The notes under the pieces: model-generated
What the model saw: only the letters and a program-made list of their open reading frames with translations
The model's database searches: none
What the model was told of the DNA's origin: nothing
Position numbers and translations under genes: made by a program
Shown: positions 46,901 through 61,900 of the stretch, one piece after another
Layout: every line of letters starts with the position of its first letter
How positions within the stretch are numbered: the first letter of the stretch is position 1
Origin: Hydractinia symbiolongicarpus
Taxonomy: Eukaryota > Cnidaria > Hydrozoa > Anthoathecata > Hydractiniidae
Length of the DNA: 64,000 bases
Assembly (NCBI RefSeq): GCF_029227915.1
Contig: NC_079884.1
Span: forward strand, 3,412,001 to 3,476,000
Direction: 5' to 3'

Positions 46901-49900
46901 CGTAAACCCCGGGCTCGGCCCGTATAGTCAAAAGTATACAAAGAAAGTACCCAGGGAATAAACTCATTTCCAGAACGATTTTTTAAATTATTTTTTCACC
47001 ACTAAAACGCATAAGACTTGTAGTTTTTAAAAATGTTTTCATTTTTGATGAGACGCTTAATGAAAGTGGTTTAATCGCCGGCAAACGAAAACCCGCGATT
47101 TCCCGGAAATCCCGGACTCGGCCCGTATAGTCAAAAGTCTACAAAGAAAGTACCCTGTGAATAAACTCATTTCCCGAGCGATTTTTTAAATTATTTTTTC
47201 ACCACTAAAACGCATGAGACTTGCAGTTTTCAAAAATGTTTTCATTTTTGATGAGACACTTAATGACAGAGGTTTAATCGCTGGCAAACAAAAACCCGCG
47301 ATTTCCCGTAAATCCCGGGCTTGGCCCGTATAGTCAAAAGTATACAAAGAAAGTACCCAGGGAGTAAACTCAATTCCCGAACGATTTTTTAAATTATTTT
47401 TTCACAACTCAAACGCATGAGACTTGTAGTTTTCAAAAATGTTTTCATTTTTGATGATACACTGAATAAAAGAAGTTTAATCGCCGGCAAACGAAAACCC
47501 GCCATTTCCCGTAAACCCCGGACTCGGCCCGTATAGTCAAAAGTATACAAAGTAAGTACCCAGGAAGTAAACTCATTTCCCGAACGATTTTTTAAATTAT
47601 TTTAAAAATGTTTTCATTTTTGATGAGACGCTTAATGAAAGTGGTTTAATCGCCGGCAAACGAAAACCCGCGATTTCCCGTAAATCCCGGGCTTGGCCCG
47701 TATAGTCGAATGTATACAAAGAAAGTACCCTGTGAGTTAACTCATTTCCAAAACGATTTTTTAAATTATCTTTTCACCACTAAAACGCATGAGACTTGCA
47801 GTTTTCAAAAATGTTGTCATTTTTGATGAGACGCTTAATGAAAGAAGTTTAATCGCCGGCAAACGAAATCCCGCGATTTCCCGTAAATCCCGGGCTTGGC
47901 CCGTATAGGCGAATATATACAAAGAGAGTACCCAGGGAGTAAACTCATTTCCCGAACGATTTTTTAAATTTTTTTTTCACCACTAAAACGCATGAGACTT
48001 GTAGTTTTCAAAAATGTTTTCATTTTTGATAAGACGCTTAATGACAGAGGTTTAATCGCTGGCAAACGAAAACCCGCGATTTCCCGTAAATCCCGGGCTT
48101 GGCCCGTATAGTCAAAAGTATACAAAGAAAGTACCCAGGGTGTAAACTCATTTCCCGAACGATTTTTTAAATTATTATTTCACCACTAAAGCCAATGAGA
48201 CTTGTAGTTTTTAAAAATGTTTTCATTTTTGATGAGACGCTGTATAAAAGAAGTTTAATCGCCGGCAAACGAAAACCCGCGACTTCCCGTAAATCCCGGA
48301 CTCGGCCCGTATAGTCAAAAGTACACAAAGAAAGTACCCAGGGAGTAAACTCATTTCCCGAACGATTTTTTAAATTATTTTTAAAATGTTTTCATTTTTG
48401 ATGAGACGCTTAATGAAAGTGGTTTAATCGCCGGCAAACGAAAACCCGCGATTTCCCGTAAATCCCGGGCTTGGCCCGTATAGTCGAATGTATACAAAGA
48501 AAGTACCCTGTGAGTTAACTCATTTCCAAAACGATTTTTTAAATTATCTTTTCACCACTAAAACGCATGAGACTTGCAGTTTTCAAAAATGTTTTCATTT
48601 TTGATGAGACACTGAATAAAAGAAGTTTAAACGCCGGCAAACGAAAACCCGCCATTTCCCGTAAATCCCGGGCTTGTCCCGTATAGTGAAAAGTATACAA
48701 AGAAAGTACCCAGGGAGTAAACTCATTTCCCGAACGATTTTTTATATTATTTTTTCACCACTAAAACGCATGAGACTTGTAGTTTTCAAAAATGTTTTCA
48801 TTTTTGATGGGACGCTGAATAAAAGAAGTTTAATCGCCGGCAAACGAAAACCCGCGATTTCCCGTAAATCCCGGACTCGGCCCGTATAGTCAAAAGTCTA
48901 CAAAGAAAGTACCCTGTGAGTAAACTCATTTCCCGAACGATTTTTTAAATTTCTTTTTCACCACTAAAACGCATGAGACTTGTAGTTTTCAAAAATGTTT
49001 TCATTTTTGATAAGACGCTTAATGACAGAGGTTTAATCGCTGGCAAACGAAAACCCGCGATTTCCCGTAAATCCCGGGCTTGGCCCGTATAGTCGAATGT
49101 ATACAAAGAAAGTACCCTGTGAGTAAACTCATTTCCAGAACGATTTTTTAAATTATTTTTTCACCACTAAAACGCATAAGACTTGTAGTTTTCAAAAATG
49201 TTTTCATTTTTGATGAGACGCTGAATAAAAGAAGTTTAATCGCCGGCAAACGAAAACCCGCCATTTCCCGTAAACCCCGGACTCGGCCCGTATAGTCAAA
49301 AGTATACAAAGAAAGTACCCAGGGAGTAAACGCATTTTCCGAACGATTTTTTAAATTATTTTTTCACCACTAAAACGCATGAGACTTGCAGTTTTCAAAA
49401 ATGTTTTCATTTTTGATGAGACGCTTAATGACAGAGGTTTAATCGCTGGCAAACGAAAACCCGCCATTTCCCGTAAACCCCAGACTCGGCCCGCATAGTC
49501 AAAAGTATACAAAGAAAGTACCCAGGAAGTAAACGCATTTTCCGAACGATTTTTTAAATTATCTTTTCACCACTAAAACACATGAGACTTGTAGTTTTCA
49601 AAAATGTTTTCATTTTTGATAAGACGCTTAATGACAGAGGTTTAATAGCTGGCAAACGAAAACCCGCGATTTCCCGTAAATCCCGGGCTTGGCCCGTATA
49701 GTCGAATGTATACAAAGAAAGTACCCTGTGAGTAAACTCATTTCCAGAACGATTTTTTAAATTATTTTTTCACCACTAAAACGCATAAGACTTGTAGTTT
49801 TCAAAAATGTTTTCATTTTTGATGAGACGCTGAATAAAAGAATTTTAATCGCCGGCAAACGAAAACCAGCGATTTCCCGTAAATCCCGGACTCGGCCCGT

Positions 49901-52900
49901 ATAGTCAAAAGTATACAAAGAAAGTACCCAGGGTGTAAACTCATTTCCCGAACGATTTTTTAAATTATTATTTCACCACTAAAGCCAATGAGACTTGTAG
50001 TTTTTAAAAATGTTTTCAGTTTTGATGAGACGCTGTATAAAAGAAGTTTAATCGCCGGCAAACGAAAACCCGCGACTTCCCGTAAATCCCGGACTCGGCC
50101 CGTATAGTCAAAAGTATACAAAGAAAGTACCCAGGGAGTAAACTCATTTCCCGAACGATTTTTTAAATTATTTTAAAAATGTTTTCATTTTTGATGAGAC
50201 GCTTAATGAAAGTGGTTTAATCGCCGGCAAACGAAAACCCGCCATTTCCCGTGAATCCCGGACTTGGCCCGTATAGTCGAATGTATACAAAGAAAGTACC
50301 CTGTGAGTTCACTCATTTCCAAAACAATTTTTTAAATTATCTTTTTACCACTAAAACGCATGAGACTTGCAGTTTTCAAAAATGTTTTCATTTTTGATGA
50401 GACACTGAATAAAAGAAGTTTAATCGCCGGCAAACGAAAACCCGCCATTTCCCGTAAATCCCGAGCTTGGCCCGTATGGTCAAAAGTATACAAAGAAAGT
50501 ACCCAGGGTGTAAACTCATTTCCCGAACGATTTTTTAAATTATTATTTCACCACTAAAGCCAATGAGACTTGTAGTTTTTAAAAATGTTTTCATTTTTGA
50601 TGAGACGCTGTATAAAAGAAGTTTAATCGCCGGCAAACGAAAACCCGCCATTTCCCGTAAACCCCAGACTCGGCCCGCATAGTCAAAAGTATACAAAGAA
50701 AGTACCCAGGAAGTAAACGCATTTTCCGAACGATTTTTTAAATTATCTTTTCACCACTAAAACACATGAGACTTGTAGTTTTCAAAAATGTTTTCATTTT
50801 TGATAAGACGCTTAATGACAGAGGTTTAATAGCTGGCAAACGAAAACCCGCGATTTCCCGTAAATCCCGGCCTTGGCCCGTATAGTCGAATGTATACAAA
50901 GAAAGTACCCAGGGTGTAAACTCATTTCCCGAACGATTTTTTAAATTATTATTTCACCACTAAAGCCAATGAGACTTGTAGTTTTTAAAAATGTTTTCAG
51001 TTTTGATGAGACGCTGTATAAAAGAAGTTTAATCGCCGGCAAACGAAAACCCGCGACTTCCCGTAAATCCCGGACTCGGCCCGTATAGTCAAAAGTATAC
51101 AAAGAAAGTACCCAGGGAGTAAACTCATTTCCCGAACGATTTTTTAAATTATTTTAAAAATGTTTTCATTTTTGATGAGACGCTTAATGAAAGTGGTTTA
51201 ATCGCCGGCAAACGAAAACCCGCCATTTCCCGTGAATCCCGGACTTGGCCCGTATAGTCGAATGTATACAAAGAAAGTACCCTGTGAGTTAACTCATTTC
51301 CAAAGCGATTTTTTAAATTATCTTTTTACCACTAAAACGCATGAGACTTGCAGTTTTCAAAAATGTTTTCATTTTTGATGAGACACTGAATAAAAGAAGT
51401 TTAATCGCCGGCAAACGAAAACCCGCCATTTCCCGTAAATCCCGAGCTTGGCCCGTATGGTCAAAAGTATACAAAGAAAGTACCCAGGGTGTAAACTCAA
51501 TTCCCGAACGATTTTTTAAATTATTATTTCACCACTAAAGCCAATGAGACTTGTAGTTTTTAAAAATGTTTTCATTTTTGATGAGACACTGAATAAAAGA
51601 AGTTTAAACGCCGGCAAACGAAAACCCGCCATTTCCCGTAAATCCCGGGCTTGTCCCGTATAGTGAAAAGTATACAAAGAAAGTACCCAGGGAGTAAACT
51701 CATTTCCCGAACGATTTTTTATATTATTTTTTCACCACTAAAACGCATGAGACTTGTAGTTTTCAAAAATGTTTTCATTTTTGATGGGACGCTGAATAAA
51801 AGAAGTTTAATCGCCGGCAAACGAAAACCCGCGATTTCCCGTAAATCCCGGACTCGGCCCGTATAGTCAAAAGTCTACAAAGAAAGTACCCTGTGAGTAA
51901 ACTCATTTCCCGAACGATTTTTTAAATTTCTTTTTCACCACTAAAACGCATGAGACTTGTAGTTTTCAAAAATGTTTTCATTTTTGATAAGACGCTTAAT
52001 GACAGAGGTTTAATCGCTGGCAAACGAAAACCCGCGATTTCCCGTAAATCCCGGGCTTGGCCCGTATAGTCGAATGTATACAAAGAAAGTACCCTGTGAG
52101 TAAACTCATTTCCAGAACGATTTTTTAAATTATTTTTTCACCACTAAAACGCATAAGACTTGTAGTTTTCAAAAATGTTTTCATTTTTGATGAGACGCTG
52201 AATAAAAGAAGTTTAATCGCCGGCAAACGAAAACCCGCCATTTCCCGTAAACCCCGGACTCGGCCCGTATAGTCAAAAGTATACAAAGAAAGTACCCAGG
52301 GAGTAAACGCATTTTCCGAACGATTTTTTAAATTATTTTTTCACCACTAAAACGCATGAGACTTGCAGTTTTCAAAAATGTTTTCATTTTTGATGAGACG
52401 CTTAATGACAGAGGTTTAATCGCTGGCAAACGAAAACCCGCCATTTCCCGTAAACCCCAGACTCGGCCCGCATAGTCAAAAGTATACAAAGAAAGTACCC
52501 AGGAAGTAAACGCATTTTCCGAACGATTTTTTAAATTATCTTTTCACCACTAAAACACATGAGACTTGTAGTTTTCAAAAATGTTTTCATTTTTGATAAG
52601 ACGCTTAATGACAGAGGTTTAATAGCTGGCAAACGAAAACCCGCGATTTCCCGTAAATCCCGGGCTTGGCCCGTATAGTCGAATGTATACAAAGAAAGTA
52701 CCCTGTGAGTAAACTCATTTCCAGAACGATTTTTTAAATTATTTTTTCACCACTAAAACGCATAAGACTTGTAGTTTTCAAAAATGTTTTCATTTTTGAT
52801 GAGACGCTGAATAAAAGAATTTTAATCGCCGGCAAACGAAAACCAGCGATTTCCCGTAAATCCCGGACTCGGCCCGTATAGTCAAAAGTATACAAAGAAA

Positions 52901-55900
52901 GTACCCAGGGTGTAAACTCATTTCCCGAACGATTTTTTAAATTATTATTTCACCACTAAAGCCAATGAGACTTGTAGTTTTTAAAAATGTTTTCAGTTTT
53001 GATGAGACGCTGTATAAAAGAAGTTTAATCGCCGGCAAACGAAAACCCGCGACTTCCCGTAAATCCCGGACTCGGCCCGTATAGTCAAAAGTATACAAAG
53101 AAAGTACCCAGGGAGTAAACTCATTTCCCGAACGATTTTTTAAATTATTTTAAAAATGTTTTCATTTTTGATGAGACGCTTAATGAAAGTGGTTTAATCG
53201 CCGGCAAACGAAAACCCGCCATTTCCCGTGAATCCCGGACTTGGCCCGTATAGTCGAATGTATACAAAGAAAGTACCCTGTGAGTTCACTCATTTCCAAA
53301 ACAATTTTTTAAATTATCTTTTTACCACTAAAACGCATGAGACTTGCAGTTTTCAAAAATGTTTTCATTTTTGATGAGACACTGAATAAAAGAAGTTTAA
53401 TCGCCGGCAAACGAAAACCCGCCATTTCCCGTAAATCCCGAGCTTGGCCCGTATGGTCAAAAGTATACAAAGAAAGTACCCAGGGTGTAAACTCATTTCC
53501 CGAACGATTTTTTAAATTATTATTTCACCACTAAAGCCAATGAGACTTGTAGTTTTTAAAAATGTTTTCATTTTTGATGAGACGCTGTATAAAAGAAGTT
53601 TAATCGCCGGCAAACGAAAACCCGCCATTTCCCGTAAACCCCAGACTCGGCCCGCATAGTCAAAAGTATACAAAGAAAGTACCCAGGAAGTAAACGCATT
53701 TTCCGAACGATTTTTTAAATTATCTTTTCACCACTAAAACACATGAGACTTGTAGTTTTCAAAAATGTTTTCATTTTTGATAAGACGCTTAATGACAGAG
53801 GTTTAATAGCTGGCAAACGAAAACCCGCGATTTCCCGTAAATCCCGGGCTTGGCCCGTATAGTCGAATGTATACAAAGAAAGTACCCAGGGTGTAAACTC
53901 ATTTCCCGAACGATTTTTTAAATTATTATTTCACCACTAAAGCCAATGAGACTTGTAGTTTTTAAAAATGTTTTCAGTTTTGATGAGACGCTGTATAAAA
54001 GAAGTTTAATCGCCGGCAAACGAAAACCCGCGACTTCCCGTAAATCCCGGACTCGGCCCGTATAGTCAAAAGTATACAAAGAAAGTACCCAGGGAGTAAA
54101 CTCATTTCCCGAACGATTTTTTAAATTATTTTAAAAATGTTTTCATTTTTGATGAGACGCTTAATGAAAGTGGTTTAATCGCCGGCAAACGAAAACCCGC
54201 CATTTCCCGTGAATCCCGGACTTGGCCCGTATAGTCGAATGTATACAAAGAAAGTACCCTGTGAGTTAACTCATTTCCAAAACGATTTTTTAAATTATCT
54301 TTTTACCACTAAAACGCATGAGACTTGCAGTTTTCAAAAATGTTTTCATTTTTGATGAGACACTGAATAAAAGAAGTTTAATCGCCGGCAAACGAAAACC
54401 CGCCATTTCCCGTAAATCCCGAGCTTGGCCCGTATGGTCAAAGGTATACAAAGAAAGTACCCAGGGTGTAAACTCATTTCCCGAACGATTTTTTAAATTA
54501 TTATTTCACCACTAAAGCCAATGAGACTTGTAGTTTTTAAAAATGTTTTCATTTTTGATGACACGCTGTATAAAAGAAGTTTAATCGCCGGCACACGAAA
54601 ACCCGCGACTTCCCGTAAATCCCGGACTCGGCCCGTATAGTCAAAAGTATACAAAGAAAGTACCCAGGGAGTAAACTCAATTCCCGAACGATTTTTTAAA
54701 TTATTTTTTCACCACTCAAACCCATGAGACTTGTAGTTTTCAAAAATGTTTTCATTTTTGATGAGACGCTGAATAAAAGAAGTTTTATCGCCGGCAAACG
54801 AAAACCCGCCATTTCCCGTAAACCCCGGGCTCGGCCCGTATAGTCAAAAGTATACAAAGAAAGTACCCAGGGAGTAAACTCATTTCCCGAACGATTTTTT
54901 AAATTATTTTAAAAATGTTTTCATTTTTGATGAGACGCTTAATGAAAGTGGATTAATCGCCGGCAAACGAAAACCCGCGATTTCCCGGAAATCCCGGACT
55001 CGGCCCGTATAGTCAAAAGTCTACAAAGAAAGTACCCTGTGAATAAACTCATTTCCCGAGCGATTTTTTAAATTATTTTTTCACCACTAAAACGCATGAG
55101 ACTTGCAGTTTTCAAAAATGTTTTCATTTTTGATGAGACACTTAATGACAGAGGTTTAATCGCTGGCAAACAAAAACCCGCGATTTCCCGTAAATCCCGG
55201 GCTTGGCCCGTATAGTCAAAAGTATACAAAGAAAGTACCCAGGGAGTAAACTCAATTCCCGAACGATTTTTTAAATTATTTTTTCACCACTCAAACGCAT
55301 GAGACTTGTAGTTTTCAAAAATGTTTTCATTTTTGATGATACACTGAATAAAAGAAGTTTAATCGCCGGCAAACGAAAACCCGCCATTTCCCGTAAACCC
55401 CGGACTCGGCCCGTATAGTCAAAAGTATACAAAGTAAGTACCCAGGAAGTAAACTCATTTCCCGAACGATTTTTTAAATTATTTTAAAAATGTTTTCATT
55501 TTTGATGAGACGCTTAATGAAAGTGGTTTAATCGCCGGCAAACGAAAACCCGCGATTTCCCGTAAATCCCGGGCTTGGCCCGTATAGTCGAATGTATACA
55601 AAGAAAGTACCCTGTGAGTTAACTCATTTCCAAAACGATTTTTTAAATTATCTTTTCACCACTAAAACGCATGAGACTTGCAGTTTTCAAAAATGTTGTC
55701 ATTTTTGATGAGACGCTTAATGAAAGAAGTTTAATCGCCGGCAAACGAAATCCCGCGATTTCCCGTAAATCCCGGGCTTGGCCCGTATAGGCGAATATAT
55801 ACAAAGAGAGTACCCAGGGAGTAAACTCATTTCCCGAACGATTTTTTAAATTTTTTTTTCACCACTAAAACGCATGAGACTTGTAGTTTTCAAAAATGTT

Positions 55901-58900
55901 TTCATTTTTGATAAGACGCTTAATGACAGAGGTTTAATCGCTGGCAAACGAAAACCCGCGATTTCCCGTAAATCCCGGGCTTGGCCCGTATAGTCAAAAG
56001 TATAGAAAGAAAGTACCCAGGGTGTAAACTCATTTCCCGAACGATTTTTTAAATTATTATTTCACCACTAAAGCCAATGAGACTTGTAGTTTTTAAAAAT
56101 GTTTTCATTTTTGATGAGACGCTGTATAAAAGAAGTTTAATCGCCGGCAAACGAAAACCCGCGACTTCCCGTAAATCCCGGACTCGGCCCGTATAGTCAA
56201 AAGTACACAAAGAAAGTACCCAGGGAGTAAACTCATTTCCCGAACGATTTTTTAAATTATTTTTAAAATGTTTTCATTTTTGATGAGACGCTTAATGAAA
56301 GTGGTTTAATCGCCGGCAAACGAAAACCCGCGATTTCCCGTAAATCCCGGGCTTGGCCCGTATAGTCGAATGTATACAAAGAAAGTACCCTGTGAGTTAA
56401 CTCATTTCCAAAACGATTTTTTAAATTATTTTTTCACCACTAAAACGCATGAGACTTGCAGTTTTCAAAAATGTTTTCATTTTTGATGAGACACTGAATA
56501 AAAGAAGTTTAAACGCCAGCAAACGAAAACCCGCCATTTCCCGTAAATCCCGGGCTTGTCCCGTATAGTGAAAAGTATACAAAGAAAGTACCCAGGGAGT
56601 AAACTCATTTCCCGAACGATTTTTTATATTATTTTTTCACCACTAAAACGCATGAGACTTGTAGTTTTCAAAAATGTTTTCATTTTTGATAAGACGCTTA
56701 ATGACAGAGGTTTAATCGCTGGCAAACGAAAACCCGCGATTTCCCGTAAATCCCGGGCTTGGCCCGTATAGTCGAATGTATACAAAGAAAGTACCCTGTG
56801 AGTAAACTCATTTCCAGAACGATTTTTTAAATTATTTTTTCACCACTAAAACACACAAGACTTGTAGTTTTTAAAAATGTTTTCATTTTTGAGGAGACGC
56901 TGAATAAAAGAAGTTTAATCGCCGGCAAACGAAAACCCGCGATTTCCCGTAAATCCCGGGCTTGGCCCGTATAGTCGAATGTATACAAAGAAAGTACCCT
57001 GTGAGTTAACTCATTTCCAAAACGATTTTTTAAATTATCTTTTCACCACTAAAACGCATGAGACTTGCAGTTTTCAAAAATGTTTTCATTTTTGATGAGA
57101 CACTGAATAAAAGAAGTTTAAACGCCAGCAAACGAAAACCCGCCATTTCCCGTAAATCCCGGGCTTGTCCCGTATAGTGAAAAGTATACAAAGAAAGTAC
57201 CCAGGGAGTAAACTCATTTCCCGAACGATTTTTTATATTATTTTTTCACCACTAAAACGCATGAGACTTGTAGTTTTCAAAAATGTTTTCATTTTTGATA
57301 AGACGCTTAATGACAGAGGTTTAATCGCTGGCAAACGAAAACCCGCGATTTCCCGTAAATCCCGGGCTTGGCCCGTATAGTCGAATGTATACAAAGAAAG
57401 TACCCTGTGAGTAAACTCATTTCCAGAACGATTTTTTAAATTATTTTTTCACCACTAAAACACACAAGACTTGTAGTTTTTAAAAATGTTTTCATTTTTG
57501 AGGAGACGCTGAATAAAAGAAGTTTAATCGCCGGCAAACGAAAACCCGCCATTTCCCGTAAACCCCGGACTCGGCCCGTATAGTCAAAAGTATACAAAGA
57601 AAGTACCCAGGGAGTAAACTCATTTCCCGAACGATTTTTTAAATTATTTTTTCACCACTAAAACGCATGAGACTTGCAGTTTTCAAAAATGTTTTCATTT
57701 TTGATGAGACGCTGAATAAAAAAAGTTTAATCGCCGGCAAACGAAAACCTGCGATTTGCCGTAAATCCCGGACTCGGCCCGTATAGTCAAAAGTATACAA
57801 AGAAAGTACCCAGGGTGTAAACTCATTTCCCGAACGATTTTTTAAATTATTATTTCACCACTAAAGCCAATGAGACTTGTAGTTTTTAAAAATGTTTTCA
57901 TTTTTGATGAGACGCTGTATAAAAGAAGTTTAATCGCCGGCAAACGAAAACCCGCGACTTCCCGTAAATCCCGGACTCGGCCCGTATAGTCAAAAGTATA
58001 CAAAGAAAGTACCCAGGGAGTAAACTCAATTCCCGAACGATTTTTTAAATTATTTTTTCACCACTCAAACCCATGAAACTTGTAGTTTTTAAAAATGTTT
58101 TCATTTTTGATGAGACGCTTAATGAAAGTGGTTTAATCGCCGGCAAACGAAAACCCGCCATTTCCCGTGAATCCCGGACTTGGCCCGTATAGTCGAATGT
58201 ATACAAAGAAAGTACCCTGTGAGTTAACTCATTTCCAAAACGATTTTTTAAATTATCTTTTTACCACTAAAACGCATGAGACTTGCAGTTTTCAAAAATG
58301 TTTTCATTTTTGATGAGACACTGAATAAAAGAAGTTTAAGCGCCGGCAAACGAAAACCCGCCATTTCCCGTAAATCCCGAGCTTGGCCCGTATGGTCAAA
58401 AGTATACAAAGAAAGTACCCAGGGTGTAAACTCATTTCCCGAACGATTTTTTAAATTATTATTTCACCACTAAAGCCAATGAGACTTGTAGTTTTTAAAA
58501 ATGTTTTCATTTTTGATGAGACGCTGTATAAAAGAAGTTTAATCGCCGGCAAACGAAAATCTGCGACTTCCCGTAAATCCCGGACTCGGCCCGTATAGTC
58601 AAAAGTATACAAAGAAAGTACCCAGGGAGTAAACTCAATTCCCGAACGATTTTTTAAATTATTTTTTCACCACTCAAACCCATGAGACTTGTAGTTTTCA
58701 AAAATGTTTTCATTTTTGATGAGACGCTGAATAAAAGAAGTTTAATCGCCGGCAAACGAAAACCCGCCATTTCCCGTAAACCCCGGGCTCGGCCCGTATA
58801 GTCAAAAGTATACAAAGAAAGTACCCAGGGAGTAAACTCATTTCCCGAACGATTTTTTAAATTATTTTAAAAATGTTTTCATTTTTGATGAGACGCTTAA

Positions 58901-61900
58901 TGAAAGTGGTTTAATCGCCGGCAAACGAAAACCCGCGATTTCCCGGAAATCCCGGACTCGGCCCGTATAGTCAAAAGTCTACAAAGAAAGTACCCTGTGA
59001 ATAAACTCATTTCCCGAGCGATTTTTTAAATTATTTTTTCACCACTAAAACGCATGAGACTTGCAGTTTTCAAAAATGTTTTCATTTTTGATGAGACACT
59101 TAATGACAGAGGTTTAATCGCTGGCAAACGAAAACCCGCGATTTCCCGTAAATCCCGGGCTTGGCCCGTATAGTCAAAAGTACACAAAGAAAGTACCCAG
59201 GGAGTAAACTCAATTCCCGAACGATTTTTTAAATTATTTTTTCACCACTCAAACGCATGAGACTTGTAGTTTTCAAAAATGTTTTCATTTTTGATGATAC
59301 ACTGAATAAAAGAAGTTTAATCGCCGGCAAACGAAAACCCGCCATTTCCCGTAAACCCCGGAATCGGCCCGTATAGTCAAAAGTATACAAAGTAAGTACC
59401 CAGGAAGTAAACTCATTTCCCGAACGAATTTTTAAATTATTTTAAAAATGTTTTCATTTTTGATGAGACGCTTAATGAAAGTGGTTTAATCGCCGGCAAA
59501 CGAAAACCCGCGATTTCCCGTAAATCCCGGGCTTGGCCCGTATAGTCGAATGTATACAAAGAAAGTACCCTGTGAGTTAACTCATTTCCAAAACGATTTT
59601 TTAAATTATCTTTTCACCACTAAAACGCATGAGACTTGCAGTTTTCAAAAATGTTGTCATTTTTGATGAGACGCTTAATGAAAGAGGTTTAATCGCCGGC
59701 AAACGAAATCCCGCGATTTCCCGTAAATCCCGGGCTTGGCCCGTATAGGCGAATATATACAAAGAGAGTACCCAGGGAGTAAACTCATTTCCCGAACGAT
59801 TTTTTAAATTTTTTTTTCACCACTAAAACGCATGAGACTTGTAGTTTTCAAAAATGTTTTCATTTTTGATAAGACGCTTAATGACAGAGGTTTAATCGCT
59901 GGCAAACGAAAACCCGCGATTTCCCGTAAATCCCGGGCTTGGCCCGTATAGTCGAATGTATACAAAGAAAGTACCCTGTGAGTAAACTCATTTCCAGAAC
60001 GATTTTTTAAATTATTTTTTCACCACTAAAACGCATGAGACTTTTAGTTTTTAAAAATGTTTTCATTTTTGTGGAGACGCTGAATAAAAGAAGTTTAATC
60101 GCCGGCAAACGAAAACCCGCCATTTCCCGTAAACCCCGGACTCGGCCCGTATAGTCAAAAGTATACAAAGAAAGTACCCAGGGTGTAAACTCATTTACCG
60201 AACGATTTTTTAAATTATTATTTCACCACTAAAGCCAATGAGACTTGTAGTTTTTAAAAATGTTTTCATTTTTGATGAGACGCTGTATAAAAGAAGTTTA
60301 ATCGCCGGCAAACGAAAACCCGCGACTTCCCGTAAATCCCGGACTCGGCCCGTATAGTCAAAAGTATACAAAGAAAGTACCCAGGGAGTAAACTCAATCC
60401 CCGAACGATTTTTTAAATTATTTTTTCACCACTCAAACCCATGAAACTTGTAGTTTTCAAAAATGTTTTCATTTTTGATGAAACGCTGAATAAAAGAAGT
60501 TTAATCGCCGGCAAACGAAAACCCGCCATTTCCCGTAAACCCCGGACTCGGCCCGTATAGTCAAAAGTATACAAAGAAAGTACCCAGGGAGTAAACTCAT
60601 TTCCCGAACGATTTTTTAAATTATTTTTAAAATGTTTTCATTTTTGATGAGACGCTTAATGAAAGTGGTTTAATCGCCGGCTAACGAAAACCCGCGATTT
60701 CCCGTAAATCCCGGGCTTGGCCCGTATAGTCGAATGTATACAAAGAAAGTACCCTGTGAGTTAACTCATTTCCAAAACGATTTTTTAAATTATCTTTTCA
60801 CCACTAAAACGCATGAGACTTGCAGTTTTCAAAAATGTTTTCATTTTTGATGAGACACTGAATAAAAGAAGTTTAAACGCCGGCAAACGAAAACCCGCCA
60901 TTTCCCGTAAATCCCGGGCTTGTCCCGTATAGTGAAAAGTATACAAAGAAAGTACCCAGGGAGTAAACTCATTTCCCGAACGATTTTTTATATTATTTTT
61001 TCACCACTAAAACGCATGAGACTTGTAGTTTTCAAAAATGTTTTCATTTTTGATGGGACGCTGAATAAAAGAAGTTTAATCGCCGGCAAACGAAAACCCG
61101 CGATTTCCCGTAAATCCCGGACTCGGCCCGTATAGTCAAAAGTCTACAAAGAAAGTACCCTGTGAGTAAACTCATTTCCCGAACGATTTTTTAAATTTCT
61201 TTTTCACCACTAAAACGCATGAGACTTGTAGTTTTCAAAAATGTTTTCATTTTTGATTAGACGCTTAATGACAGAGGTTTAATCGCTGGCAAACGAAAAC
61301 CCGCGATTTCCCGTAAATCCCGGGCTTGGCCCGTATAGTCGAATGTATACAAAGAAAGTACCCTGTGAGTAAACTCATTTCCAGAACGATTTTTTAAATT
61401 ATTTTTTCACCACTAAAACACATAAGACTTGTAGTTTTTAAAAATGTTTTCATTTTTGAGGAGACGCTGAATAAAAGAAGTTTAATCGCCGGCAAACGAA
61501 AACCCGCCATTTCCCGTAAACCCCGGACTCGGCCCGTATAGTCAAAAGTATACAAAAAAAGTACCCAGGGAGTAAACTCATTTCCCGAACAATTTTTTAA
61601 ATTATTTTTTCACCACTAAAACGCATGAGACTTGCAGTTTTCAAAAATGTTTTCATTTTTGATGACACGCTGAATAAAAAAAGTTTAATCGCCGGCAAAC
61701 GAAAACCTGCGATTTGCCGTAAATCCCGGACTCGGCCCGTATAGTCAAAAGTATACAAAGAAAGTACCCAGGGTGTAAACTCATTTCCCGAAGGATTTTT
61801 TAAATTATTTTTTCACCACTCAAACCCATGAAACTTGTAGTTTTCAAAAATGTTTTCATTTTTGATGAGACGCTGAATAAAAGAAGTTTAATCGCCGGCA